From: Collimonas arenae | GTDB lineage: Bacteria; Pseudomonadota; Gammaproteobacteria; Burkholderiales; Burkholderiaceae_D | Assembly: GCF_001584165.1 (NCBI RefSeq) | Contig: NZ_CP013233.1 | Span: 2,240,620-2,304,619, forward strand | Reading direction: 5' to 3' | Length of the DNA stretch: 64,000 nucleotides | Part shown: positions 48,008-55,177 of the stretch, in pieces | Layout of the letters: every line of letters starts with the position of its first letter | Numbering within the stretch: the stretch's first letter is position 1 | The notes under the pieces: generated by a model | What the model was told of the DNA's origin: nothing | Seen by the model: only the letters and a program-made list of their open reading frames with translations | The model's database searches: none | Made by a program: the position numbers and the translations under genes

Positions 48008-48730
48008 ATGCAACGTGTTGCTATCGTTACCGGAGGTACCCGCGGCCTGGGCAAGGCCACTTCTCAGATACTGCACGCGTCAGGCTATCGCGTAGCAGCC
48101 GTCTATGGTCACGATAGTGCAGCAGCGGAGGCATTTCGCGACGAGACCATGATCGAAACTTATCAATGGGATGTCGCTGACCTGAAATCTTGCCAGGAAG
48201 GAGTCGCCAAGGTCGAACGCGCGTTGGGGCCAGTCGAGATCTTGGTCAACAACGCCGGCATTACGAGCGATGCAGTACTGCACAAAATGACCGAAGAGCA
48301 GTGGTCAAGGGTGATTCAGACCAATCTTGGCTCGATGTTCAACATGTGCCGTAGCCTGATCGGCGGCATGCGTGAACGCGGGTTCGGACGCATCGTCAAT
48401 ATCAGTTCCGTGAATGGCCAGAAGGGGCAGTTCGGCCAGGCGAATTACGCCGCCGCCAAGGCCGGCATCCTTGGTTTCAGCAAATCGCTGGCGCTGGAAA
48501 GTGCGCACAAAAATGTGACAGTCAACGTAGTCGCTCCGGGATATTGCGATACCGACATGGTGGCCAGTGTTCCGCCGGACACTTTACGGGCAATCATCGC
48601 CGGGATCCCGATCGGGCGTCTGGGAACGCCCGCAGATATTGCCCGCATGGTGGCATTTCTGGTTCATGACGATGCCGGATTCATTACCGGCGCGACATTC
48701 TCGGTCAACGGCGGCCAGCACATGGACTAG
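48008..48730 (+). CDS. phaB: Acetoacetyl-CoA reductase (PhaB-type SDR)
   Basis: 240 residues. Short-chain dehydrogenase with the NADPH motif TGGTRGLGKA, LVNNAGIT, catalytic Ser (NISSVNGQKG), YAAAK as Tyr-x3-Lys, and the ending GATFSVNGGQHM. The stretches GITSDAVLHKMTEEQW and SVNGQKGQFGQANY are close to PhaB, which makes (R)-3-hydroxybutyryl-CoA for PHB synthesis; FabG is a less likely alternative. AGGAGG lies 4 bases before ATG 48008. phaC is 5 kb away in the same island. Confidence 0.88.
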   Translation: MQRVAIVTGGTRGLGKATSQILHASGYRVAAVYGHDSAAAEAFRDETMIETYQWDVADLKSCQEGVAKVERALGPVEILVNNAGITSDAVLHKMTEEQWSRVIQTNLGSMFNMCRSLIGGMRERGFGRIVNISSVNGQKGQFGQANYAAAKAGILGFSKSLALESAHKNVTVNVVAPGYCDTDMVASVPPDTLRAIIAGIPIGRLGTPADIARMVAFLVHDDAGFITGATFSVNGGQHMD

Positions 48731-48797
48731 GCGAACGCCGAGCCAACTGGCATTCGGGCGCGACAAGGCGGGATCAGGTTCTGATACCGAAACCATA

Positions 48798-49634
48798 TCA
48801 GTGTGACATCAGGACCGGCAGTCTCATCGATTTCAGAATCGTATGGGTAACGCCGCCCAACAGGGTTTCACGAAACCGGGAATGCCCATAGCAACCCATG
48901 ACCAGCAAATCGGCCTGCATGCTGTCGGCGAGCGAGAGCAATGCTTCGCCGACATCGGCTTTGCTCTTCTCCTCCTTAAGTTCAATGTTGATGCCATGGC
49001 GAGCCAGGTACAGGGAAATGTCGGAACCGGGCAACTGGCCGTGGACGCCTTCGTGGGAGTTCGGATTGAACACCGCAACTTCGACAATCTCGGCTCGCTT
49101 GAGCAGGGGAATGGCGTCATGAACCGCGCGTCTGGCCTCCATGCTGCCATTCCAGGCGATCAGGACCTTGGAGCCTATCTTTGCATAAGCGCCTGTTCCA
49201 GGCACCACAAGGACCGGGCAACCAGAGTTGAGGACGACATAGGGAATGGTGTCGACGTTGGCGCCGGCCGGATCGTCCGGGTAGCTTTGCCCCAGCACCA
49301 GCAGGTCAGAATACGCGCCCTGCAAACTGATGCCGCCGTTCACGTCATCATCTATCAAGCGATGTTCGAATGACAGCACACCAGCCTGATCTGCAATCTT
49401 GTCGAATTTTTCCAGCGATACGCCGGCGCGCTTGCGCAAGGTGTCAAGCAGTGGGGCGATCGCTGGATCGTTGCGGTTAACACTGACAGTGTCTTGGAGA
49501 AATTGCGACACACCGGTGGCAGCGACGCCGATCAGGTGCGCATTTTCGGCCAATGCAATATCTGCGGCGGCTTCGATACGCTTACCGACATTCTCGGATG
49601 CGTCGACATATACGACGATGGTTTTATAGGACAT
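48798..49634 (-). CDS. Universal stress protein, tandem two-domain
   Basis: 278 residues with two Usp folds. The first (MSYKTIVVYVDASENVG to about 145) lacks a clear ATP loop; the second has GCYGHSRFRETLLGGVTHTI, a G-2x-G-9x-G-G variant. The layout is that of UspE-like proteins. A one-mismatch FNR box lies 133 bp upstream. Close paralogue of the Usp encoded at 51509. Confidence 0.92.
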   Translation of the reverse strand: MSYKTIVVYVDASENVGKRIEAAADIALAENAHLIGVAATGVSQFLQDTVSVNRNDPAIAPLLDTLRKRAGVSLEKFDKIADQAGVLSFEHRLIDDDVNGGISLQGAYSDLLVLGQSYPDDPAGANVDTIPYVVLNSGCPVLVVPGTGAYAKIGSKVLIAWNGSMEARRAVHDAIPLLKRAEIVEVAVFNPNSHEGVHGQLPGSDISLYLARHGINIELKEEKSKADVGEALLSLADSMQADLLVMGCYGHSRFRETLLGGVTHTILKSMRLPVLMSH

Positions 49635-49766
49635 GTTGATACTCCTGATCTTTCGTTGATGGACTATCGCTCGGGCAAACTGGTGTTACCTCGTTTTTAC
49701 CGTATTCTCTGGCGAGCCGGTCGTCAAGCCGGGATCCAACTGGCAACCACAATATTTGAATGAAAT

Positions 49767-49780
49767 TTGTTCCATATCAA
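49767..49780. promoter_or_regulatory. FNR/ANR box, one mismatch
   Basis: TTGTTCCATATCAA has one mismatch in the left half-site. It is upstream of the two-domain Usp gene that starts at 49634. Confidence 0.55.
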
Positions 49781-49843
49781 TTTACCCGGATTCAGCGGTT
49801 TTTTTTACACCAAATCTCACTTGCCCGGACGGCTCTTCGTTGA

Positions 49844-50278
49844 TCATTCAGGACTCTGGAACGCGTCTGGCGGCCCATATACACAGACCTGGAACACTTG
49901 AAGCGCGAGCGCTTGTCCGCTCAATTTTTTGAAGCCAGGATCAAAATAGACAAGGCGAACGGCGTTCTTCCGCGCGTAAAGTGGAATGTGGGCGAAACGC
50001 GCAGTGTCTTCCAGTCCTTGCCCGGGATTCTCACCTTGGTCGCGCGCAGCGGCGATGGCCTTGAACAGAGATGCGTATGTGGCGCACGTGCGGTTACGCA
50101 ATGCTTTCTGTGCGTTGGCGGCGTTGCTGGACGATGGCGCCAAGACCGTGCTCTTGAGCGGCGGCGGAAAATTCTGCTGCTGAGTGCCCGTACCGGCTAA
50201 CGCGCCGCACGAAACCGAGGTAAATAGCAGCGCCGTGGTTATCGCTGCGGCTGGATGAAAGCCGCTCCGACCGTTCAT
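49844..50278 (-). CDS. Small secreted protein, function unknown
   Basis: 144 residues with a signal peptide (about 1-28, ending SCGALAG). The mature part has a low-complexity Pro/Ser stretch, then a helical region with two Cys about 60 residues apart (RTCATYAS and QVCVYGPPD) that could form a disulfide. No family recognised. Codon use looks native. It faces away from the BON gene across a region with two FNR boxes. Confidence 0.6.
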   Translation of the reverse strand: MNGRSGFHPAAAITTALLFTSVSCGALAGTGTQQQNFPPPLKSTVLAPSSSNAANAQKALRNRTCATYASLFKAIAAARDQGENPGQGLEDTARFAHIPLYARKNAVRLVYFDPGFKKLSGQALALQVFQVCVYGPPDAFQSPE

Positions 50279-50521
50279 TGCCGTACCGGGCAGCTATATG
50301 CCCGTCGGTTCGTTGGCAGGCGATCGTCATTGCGCCTATTCCATCGGCCACGCAGACGCCTCGCAGGACTGAAATGAATGTGCTTGAACATAGCGTTCCT
50401 TTGCAACGGCATCCTTTCCCTGATGACCTATGACGACAAGCGCCGCAGACTGGCACAGCAACAGCTTCATGATTTGCGCGCTTACATGCATACATGCTGG
50501 CAGGCGCCGGCCGACACCATC

Positions 50522-50535
50522 TTGATATGGATCAA
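50522..50535. promoter_or_regulatory. FNR/ANR box, perfect
   Basis: TTGATATGGATCAA fits exactly. It is upstream of the BON gene (start 50777) and 244 bp from the divergent secreted protein gene. Confidence 0.85.
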
Positions 50536-50603
50536 ATAAAGGGGAGTCGACAGATGTGGCTTGCCGCTGCCAGAGTGAGTCATCGATGCCAATGCCCGTA
50601 CTT

Positions 50604-50617
50604 TTGATGTGCATCAA
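50604..50617. promoter_or_regulatory. FNR/ANR box, perfect
   Basis: TTGATGTGCATCAA fits exactly, 160 bp before the BON gene start. It is the nearer of two boxes in this region. Confidence 0.85.
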
Positions 50618-50776
50618 ATCCTTGTTTGCTGTCGCATCTATGATGGTTGCCAGAACGTGCTATTCCACGCGGCACGGGATTTTCTGCCGCTTGCCGGCAA
50701 GGACCATTTGGGACCGATGCTGTCCTGAGCGTGCGATATTGGAGCACCATGTTTAAGTCGTCAATGGAGGAGTGAG

Positions 50777-51427
50777 ATGAAAACCGATCGACAATTAAGG
50801 CAGGATGTCATGGATGAATTGGCATGGGACCCATCTATCAATGACACCGATATCGGAGTCGAAGTCAAGGATGGCGTAGTGACGCTGGAGGGACACTTGA
50901 GCAGCTATGCCGAGAAGTATGCTGCCGAACGCGCTGCACAGCGGGTTGCAGGCGTGAAGGGCGTTGCGGTGGAGATCGATGTTCGTTTGCCTGGAACGAG
51001 CGAACGCTCGGATGCCGACATCGTGCGTGCTTCCGAACTCGCATTGGAATGGAATGTTCTGGTGCCAAAGGACAAGGTAAAAGTCTTGGTAGAAGACGGA
51101 TGGGTGACGCTGAGCGGCGAACTGGAGCGGGACTACCAGCGTGTGGCTGCCGGCAACGCCATACGTAACCTGATGGGAGTAATCGGCGTCAGCAATCAGA
51201 TCTCGGTCAAGCCTGCGGTGCTGCCGTCTGATGTCAAAGTCAAAATTGAGGCAGCTCTACAACGGCGCGCTCACATCGAAACGCAACGCCTTACCGTTCT
51301 CGTCAATGGCGATCAGGTGACGCTGACCGGACCGGTGCGTTCATGGTCGGAACGCTACGCGGCACTACAGGCCGCTGCGGCGGCGTCTGGCGTGACGCGT
51401 GTGGTGGATAAAATGGTCATTGCCTAA
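50777..51427 (+). CDS. BON-domain protein with three BON repeats
   Basis: 216 residues without a signal peptide. Three BON domains run about 3-70, 78-147 and 148-215; each has the pattern of a helix followed by V-x-DGxVTLxG (VEVKDGVVTLEGHLSS, VLVEDGWVTLSGELER, VLVNGDQVTLTGPVRS) and a second helix. BON domains bind phospholipid or act in osmotic protection (OsmY). Lack of a leader means a cytoplasmic location, unlike OsmY. GGAGGAG is upstream, and a terminator follows. Confidence 0.92.
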   Translation: MKTDRQLRQDVMDELAWDPSINDTDIGVEVKDGVVTLEGHLSSYAEKYAAERAAQRVAGVKGVAVEIDVRLPGTSERSDADIVRASELALEWNVLVPKDKVKVLVEDGWVTLSGELERDYQRVAAGNAIRNLMGVIGVSNQISVKPAVLPSDVKVKIEAALQRRAHIETQRLTVLVNGDQVTLTGPVRSWSERYAALQAAAAASGVTRVVDKMVIA

Positions 51428-51440
51428 ATTGCACGCGCAG

Positions 51441-51460
51441 GATGGATGGCAGCATCCATC
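51441..51460 (+). repeat. Perfect hairpin between the BON gene stop and its terminator
   Basis: GATGGATG-GCAG-CATCCATC is an 8-bp perfect stem with a 4-base loop, 14 bases after the BON stop. No T run follows. It may stabilise the mRNA end. Confidence 0.5.
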
Positions 51461-51467
51461 TTCCAAC

Positions 51468-51508
51468 GCGCTCCGCTATAGCCGATCCGGCAGCGGAGCG
51501 CGCTTTTC
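51468..51508 (+). terminator. Intrinsic terminator after the BON gene
   Basis: Arms GCGCTCCGCT (51468-51477) and AGCGGAGCGC (51492-51501) form a 10-bp GC-rich stem, followed by GCTTTTCTT. It ends plus-strand transcription; the T tract is modest. The convergent Usp gene ends at 51509. Confidence 0.7.
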
Positions 51509-52357
51509 TTAATGCGCCATCAGGACCGGCACAGTCATCGATTCCAGAATCGTATGCGTTACGCCTCCCAGCATGATCTCACGGAAACGCTTGTGACCAT
51601 AGCCGCCCATCACGATCAGGTCGGCGCCGAAATCCGCCGCGTGTGACAAGAGTGCGTTGCCGACGTCGATGCCTGTCGGCATGGTCTGTTCCGAGACGTC
51701 GACCTTGACGCCGTGACGTGCCAGATAAAGGGCGATGTCGGCTCCCGGTTGTTCGCCATGGGCGCCGGATGGGTTGCCTTTGTCAAACACCACCACTTGC
51801 ACCAGATCGGCCTGCCGCAGCAGCGGGATCGATGCGGTGACGGCGCGTGTTGCTTCCACGCTTGCATCCCAGGCCACCAACACCCGTTTTCCAAATACAG
51901 GAAAATGCCCGGCATAGGGCACAATCAGAACCGGCCGGCCGCAATTCAGCAGTACAAATTCGGGAAAGTCAGCGCGCAACACAGTGGAATAGTCGGCGGG
52001 GTTGACCTGCCCGATCACCACCAGGTCGCTGTAGCGCGCCTGCAAGCTCAGACCCACACCCGCATCATCTTCGATCAAGCGTTTTTCGAACGACTTGACA
52101 TCCATTTTCCAGGCAATCGATTCAAATTCCGTCAGCCGCTTCGCTGCCTGGTCGCGTAGTTCGCTCAATGCCGGGCCGAGCAGGGCCAGATTGCTTTCGC
52201 CGATGACTCCCGGCATAAAGAACTGCGGCGCAACGCCGGTCGCAGCGGCGCCGATCAGATGCGCGTTGTATTTTTGGGCAAGCAACGCCGCAATCCCGAT
52301 CTGTTCGCTGGCACGCCGGGATTCGTCCACGTGCACGAGGATAGTCTTGTAGTCCAT
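51509..52357 (-). CDS. Universal stress protein, tandem two-domain
   Basis: 282 residues from ATG 52357 (MDYKTILVHVDESRRA), with AGAGG upstream; the frame reaches 52438 without coding character. Two Usp folds; the second has the loop GGYGHKRFREIMLGGVTHTI. Paralogue of the protein at 48798. Third gene of a DksA-like / 127-aa protein / Usp operon, 19 bp after its neighbour. Confidence 0.92.
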   Translation of the reverse strand: MDYKTILVHVDESRRASEQIGIAALLAQKYNAHLIGAAATGVAPQFFMPGVIGESNLALLGPALSELRDQAAKRLTEFESIAWKMDVKSFEKRLIEDDAGVGLSLQARYSDLVVIGQVNPADYSTVLRADFPEFVLLNCGRPVLIVPYAGHFPVFGKRVLVAWDASVEATRAVTASIPLLRQADLVQVVVFDKGNPSGAHGEQPGADIALYLARHGVKVDVSEQTMPTGIDVGNALLSHAADFGADLIVMGGYGHKRFREIMLGGVTHTILESMTVPVLMAH

Positions 52358-52376
52358 GTGAGGCCTCTTTGGTCGG

Positions 52377-52760
52377 TCAAAGCAGGAAATCTGCCTTGAG
52401 AAAATGTTTACGGGCAAGCGTCTGTAGTTGCGGATCATCGGGGTGATTCACCGTTTCGACACCAACGATTTTTTTTGCCAGTTGATGCTTGTGCCTGAGC
52501 ACGTGCTTAACAAAAGCCATTTTTTCCAGACCAGGCCCCGTGATCAATATTTGGCCGGCCTGTGGCAAAGCGTTGGCAATAGCGTCAAAGTAGGGCGCCT
52601 GCTCCACTGCATCCGGTATCCTGGAATGGCTTTCGGCGGCATAGGGATTCGCATGCCTGGAATGCATCCTCATCATGTCGTGCCCAACTGCGTCCGGTTT
52701 GGACACAAGAATTCGAGCTTCCGCGTGATCAAGCCATACGACGAGGTGGTTAAATGACAT
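52377..52760 (-). CDS. Translational-machinery-like (eRF1/Pelota-type) small protein
   Basis: 127 residues. The opening NHLVVWLDHAEARILV and the middle ILITGPGLEKMAFVKHVLRH resemble the short eRF1-domain-like proteins labelled translational machinery protein in Burkholderia and relatives, recalled from memory. The function is not established; a ribosome-associated stress role is inferred from the fold. It lies between a DksA-like gene (17 bp) and a Usp gene (19 bp). Confidence 0.7.
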   Translation of the reverse strand: MSFNHLVVWLDHAEARILVSKPDAVGHDMMRMHSRHANPYAAESHSRIPDAVEQAPYFDAIANALPQAGQILITGPGLEKMAFVKHVLRHKHQLAKKIVGVETVNHPDDPQLQTLARKHFLKADFLL

Positions 52761-52777
52761 GAAACGTCCTTAAAAAA

Positions 52778-53161
52778 TCAGGTTCCTATACCAGGATCGG
52801 AGCGCTGATTGTTCTCTATCTCAGCCTGGCAATGCCGACAACGTTCTGCCGTTGGATGTATCCGAAGCCGTTGCGGCGAAATCGCCGCGCCACAAGCAAT
52901 GCAGGCACCATAGACATGCGATTTGATGCGCCTTAGCGCAGCCTGTATCTTCTGCGGCTCTGCCGACGTGTGGAGCAGCAGTGCGATTTCTGTATCGGTA
53001 AGCAACTCAGCCGCGATGATCTCTCCCTGACGGCCGCAATTGAAATGCTTCTGATCGAACTGATTTGTCGTGCGCGGATGCGAACGGATGGCAGCCAATA
53101 TGTATTTGCGGCGCCGTTGCAGCTGGGTTTCGACTTGCCCCATCAGACGAGAAGAGATCAT
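52778..53161 (-). CDS. TraR/DksA-family zinc-finger protein
   Basis: 127 residues. A coiled-coil N-terminal half is followed by a C4 zinc finger (C87, C90, C108, C111; CIACG and CRHCQ). The segment RIKSHVYGACIACG is the usual DksA/TraR finger lead. Such proteins enter the RNA polymerase secondary channel and shift transcription in stringent conditions. The coil tip has no obvious DxxDxA-type acidic pair, so its activity may differ from DksA. GGAG precedes the start. First gene of a three-gene operon, with a perfect FNR box 61 bp upstream. Confidence 0.85.
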   Translation of the reverse strand: MISSRLMGQVETQLQRRRKYILAAIRSHPRTTNQFDQKHFNCGRQGEIIAAELLTDTEIALLLHTSAEPQKIQAALRRIKSHVYGACIACGAAISPQRLRIHPTAERCRHCQAEIENNQRSDPGIGT

Positions 53162-53221
53162 TTCTGCTCCCCAAAAAATGAAAATTCAGTTACTAGCTTA
53201 TTTGCGTGAAAGATTGCTGTC

Positions 53222-53235
53222 TTGATGTAAATCAA
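53222..53235. promoter_or_regulatory. FNR/ANR box, perfect
   Basis: TTGATGTAAATCAA fits exactly. It lies 61 bp before the DksA-like start codon, between that gene and the end of phaC. Confidence 0.87.
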
Positions 53236-53255
53236 AATCCGCTTGCTTTCCGACA

Positions 53256-55082
53256 TCAGGGTTGCAATACATACAGTCCGGGCGCCTTTCTCCGGCTTGG
53301 AGGCATTGCCGGTGGCCCGACTTCCTTGCCTGAACGGGCTGCCAGCCAGGCTTCCCAGGCAGGCCACCATGAGCCTTCCTGCCGCGAGGCGTCCCTTTGC
53401 CACGTGTCGGCGTCGAGAAACGGACCGTCTTTGGCGCGGGTAGCTATCTGGTAACTGCGATGCAGGTGTCCGGGTGGCGACACCACGCCGGCATTGTGGC
53501 CGCCGGAAGTAAGCAAGAATGTCACCTCCGTCTCCGTCAGCAGGTGTATCTTGAACACAGATCGCCATGGCGCGACGTGATCGGTGAGGGTGCCTACCGC
53601 AAACAGCGGAATATGCAGGTCAGTCAGTGCGATCGGCTTGCCGTCGGTACGATAGCGTCCCTCGGCCAGGTCGTTGTGCAGGAATAGCTGACGCAGATAT
53701 TCGCTGTGCATGCGATAGGGCATGCGCGTGGCATCGGCATTCCAGGTCATCAGGTCGCTCTTGTTTTCGGCGACGCCACGCAAATATTGATTCAAGCGGT
53801 GCGACCAGATCAGGTCGTTCGAGCGCAACAACTGGAATGCCCCCGCCATTTGCTTGCCGTCGAGATAGCCATGTTCCCACATGGCGGCTTCGAGAAAGCC
53901 GATCTGGGCCTCATCGATGAACAACGACAATTCACCTGGTTCCGTAAAATCAGTCTGCGCAGCGAACAAACTCAAGCTTGCCAGGCGTTGATCGCCATCG
54001 CGCGCCATGCTTGCCGCAGCGATTGCCAACAAGGTGCCGCCCAGGCAATAGCCAACACCATTGACCTGCGTCGCGCCCGTAATGCTTGTGACCGCGTCGA
54101 TCGCCGCCATCACTCCCAGCTTGCGGTAATCCTCCATCGACAGATCGCGATCTTCGGTGAGCGGATTTTTCCACGAGATCATGAATACGGTATAGCCGTT
54201 GTCGACCAGGTACTTGACCAGGGAATTTTGCGGCGACAGATCGAGAATGTAATATTTCATGATCCATGCCGGGACGAACAGGAGCGGAATGGCATGCACC
54301 TGCGCAGTGCTTGGCGCGTATTGAATCAGCTCGATCAAGTGATTGTGATAGACGACTTTTCCTGGCGTCACGGCCATGTTTTCGCCGACCTTGAATGTCT
54401 CGTCCTCCGTGTGTCCCGTCGTGAGCTGCAGCAGATCGGCCATTGCCAACTGGGCGCCACGCACCAAGCTGAGACCGTTGCTGCGAAGCGCATCTTCCTG
54501 GACCACTGGATTGGTAGAAATGAAATTCGACGGCGCCAGCATGTCCAGGATTTGCCGTGCCGTGAATGTCACGACATCCTCGTGATGCCGCGAAACGCCG
54601 GGTATTCCCGTCGTTGCACGATGCCACCATTGCTGATTGAGCAAAAAACCTTGCGCGATGAGATTGAATGGCCAGCGTTCCCAGGCTGGATCGGCAAAGC
54701 GCCGATCTTGCGGCAGTGGCTCAATGCAGTGTCCAGCGCCGGCGGGAACCGTCGCGGAAGCCGCAATGGCGTACTGCGACCAGCGCCACAGGTTTTTCCA
54801 GGCCTTTTGCAGTAATCCGGCTTGTTCCGCCGGCGCCAATTGAAAGTGCAGCAGCCAGTCAACATAGGCGTTGCTCAATGCCGCAGGAGAGAGACCGCCG
54901 GTGAATTTTGCCAGAGCGGCGTTGGCGCTCATATCCAGCTGGACGGCTTGGCTGCAGGGCGCTTCAGTTTGTATCCCCGCTGCGCCTAGCCACGCACTTG
55001 CCAGGCGCTCTGTACCGACAGGCTGTTTTTGCGTTCCATGATGCGCTTTTTCCCCAAGATAGATGGCATTCAGCATAACCAT
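53256..55082 (-). CDS. phaC: Poly(3-hydroxyalkanoate) synthase, class I
   Basis: About 608 residues. An alpha/beta hydrolase with the PhaC lipase-like box GYCLGG (catalytic Cys about 346), Asp in TLTDHVAPW and His in TSGGHNAGVV. The N-terminal domain (NPVVQEDALRSNGLSLVRG) is as in class I synthases, which polymerise (R)-3-hydroxyacyl-CoA at granules. The start at 55082 (or ATG 55076) is preferred: the frame reaches 55112, but those extra codons would include the FNR box at 55099. Divergent from the acyl-CoA synthetase gene. Confidence 0.93.
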   Translation of the reverse strand: MVMLNAIYLGEKAHHGTQKQPVGTERLASAWLGAAGIQTEAPCSQAVQLDMSANAALAKFTGGLSPAALSNAYVDWLLHFQLAPAEQAGLLQKAWKNLWRWSQYAIAASATVPAGAGHCIEPLPQDRRFADPAWERWPFNLIAQGFLLNQQWWHRATTGIPGVSRHHEDVVTFTARQILDMLAPSNFISTNPVVQEDALRSNGLSLVRGAQLAMADLLQLTTGHTEDETFKVGENMAVTPGKVVYHNHLIELIQYAPSTAQVHAIPLLFVPAWIMKYYILDLSPQNSLVKYLVDNGYTVFMISWKNPLTEDRDLSMEDYRKLGVMAAIDAVTSITGATQVNGVGYCLGGTLLAIAAASMARDGDQRLASLSLFAAQTDFTEPGELSLFIDEAQIGFLEAAMWEHGYLDGKQMAGAFQLLRSNDLIWSHRLNQYLRGVAENKSDLMTWNADATRMPYRMHSEYLRQLFLHNDLAEGRYRTDGKPIALTDLHIPLFAVGTLTDHVAPWRSVFKIHLLTETEVTFLLTSGGHNAGVVSPPGHLHRSYQIATRAKDGPFLDADTWQRDASRQEGSWWPAWEAWLAARSGKEVGPPAMPPSRRKAPGLYVLQP

Positions 55083-55098
55083 GGACAGGGGGAAAAAT

Positions 55099-55112
55099 TT
55101 GATCCAGATCAA
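55099..55112. promoter_or_regulatory. FNR/ANR box, perfect, between phaC and an acyl-CoA synthetase gene
   Basis: TTGATCCAGATCAA fits exactly. It is 17 bp from the proposed phaC start and 66 bp from the divergent acyl-CoA synthetase start, so it better suits activation of the latter, or repression of phaC. Confidence 0.83.
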
Positions 55113-55177
55113 TTCAGGCGGAGAGAGTTGCGGCTAGAGTGATTTACAGGCATCAGGAAAACGAATTGGGGCATTCC

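Larger units (their letters stand above)
50279..50776. other. Divergent region (498 bp) between a secreted protein and the BON protein gene
   Basis: No gene is supported. It holds two perfect FNR boxes at 50522 and 50604, 82 bp apart, and a GGAGGAG ribosome site before 50777. Confidence 0.5.

Noticed and set aside
53706..54815. 369-codon plus-strand frame opposite phaC
   Set aside because: Antisense shadow of a well-recognised synthase; no domain or start signal.
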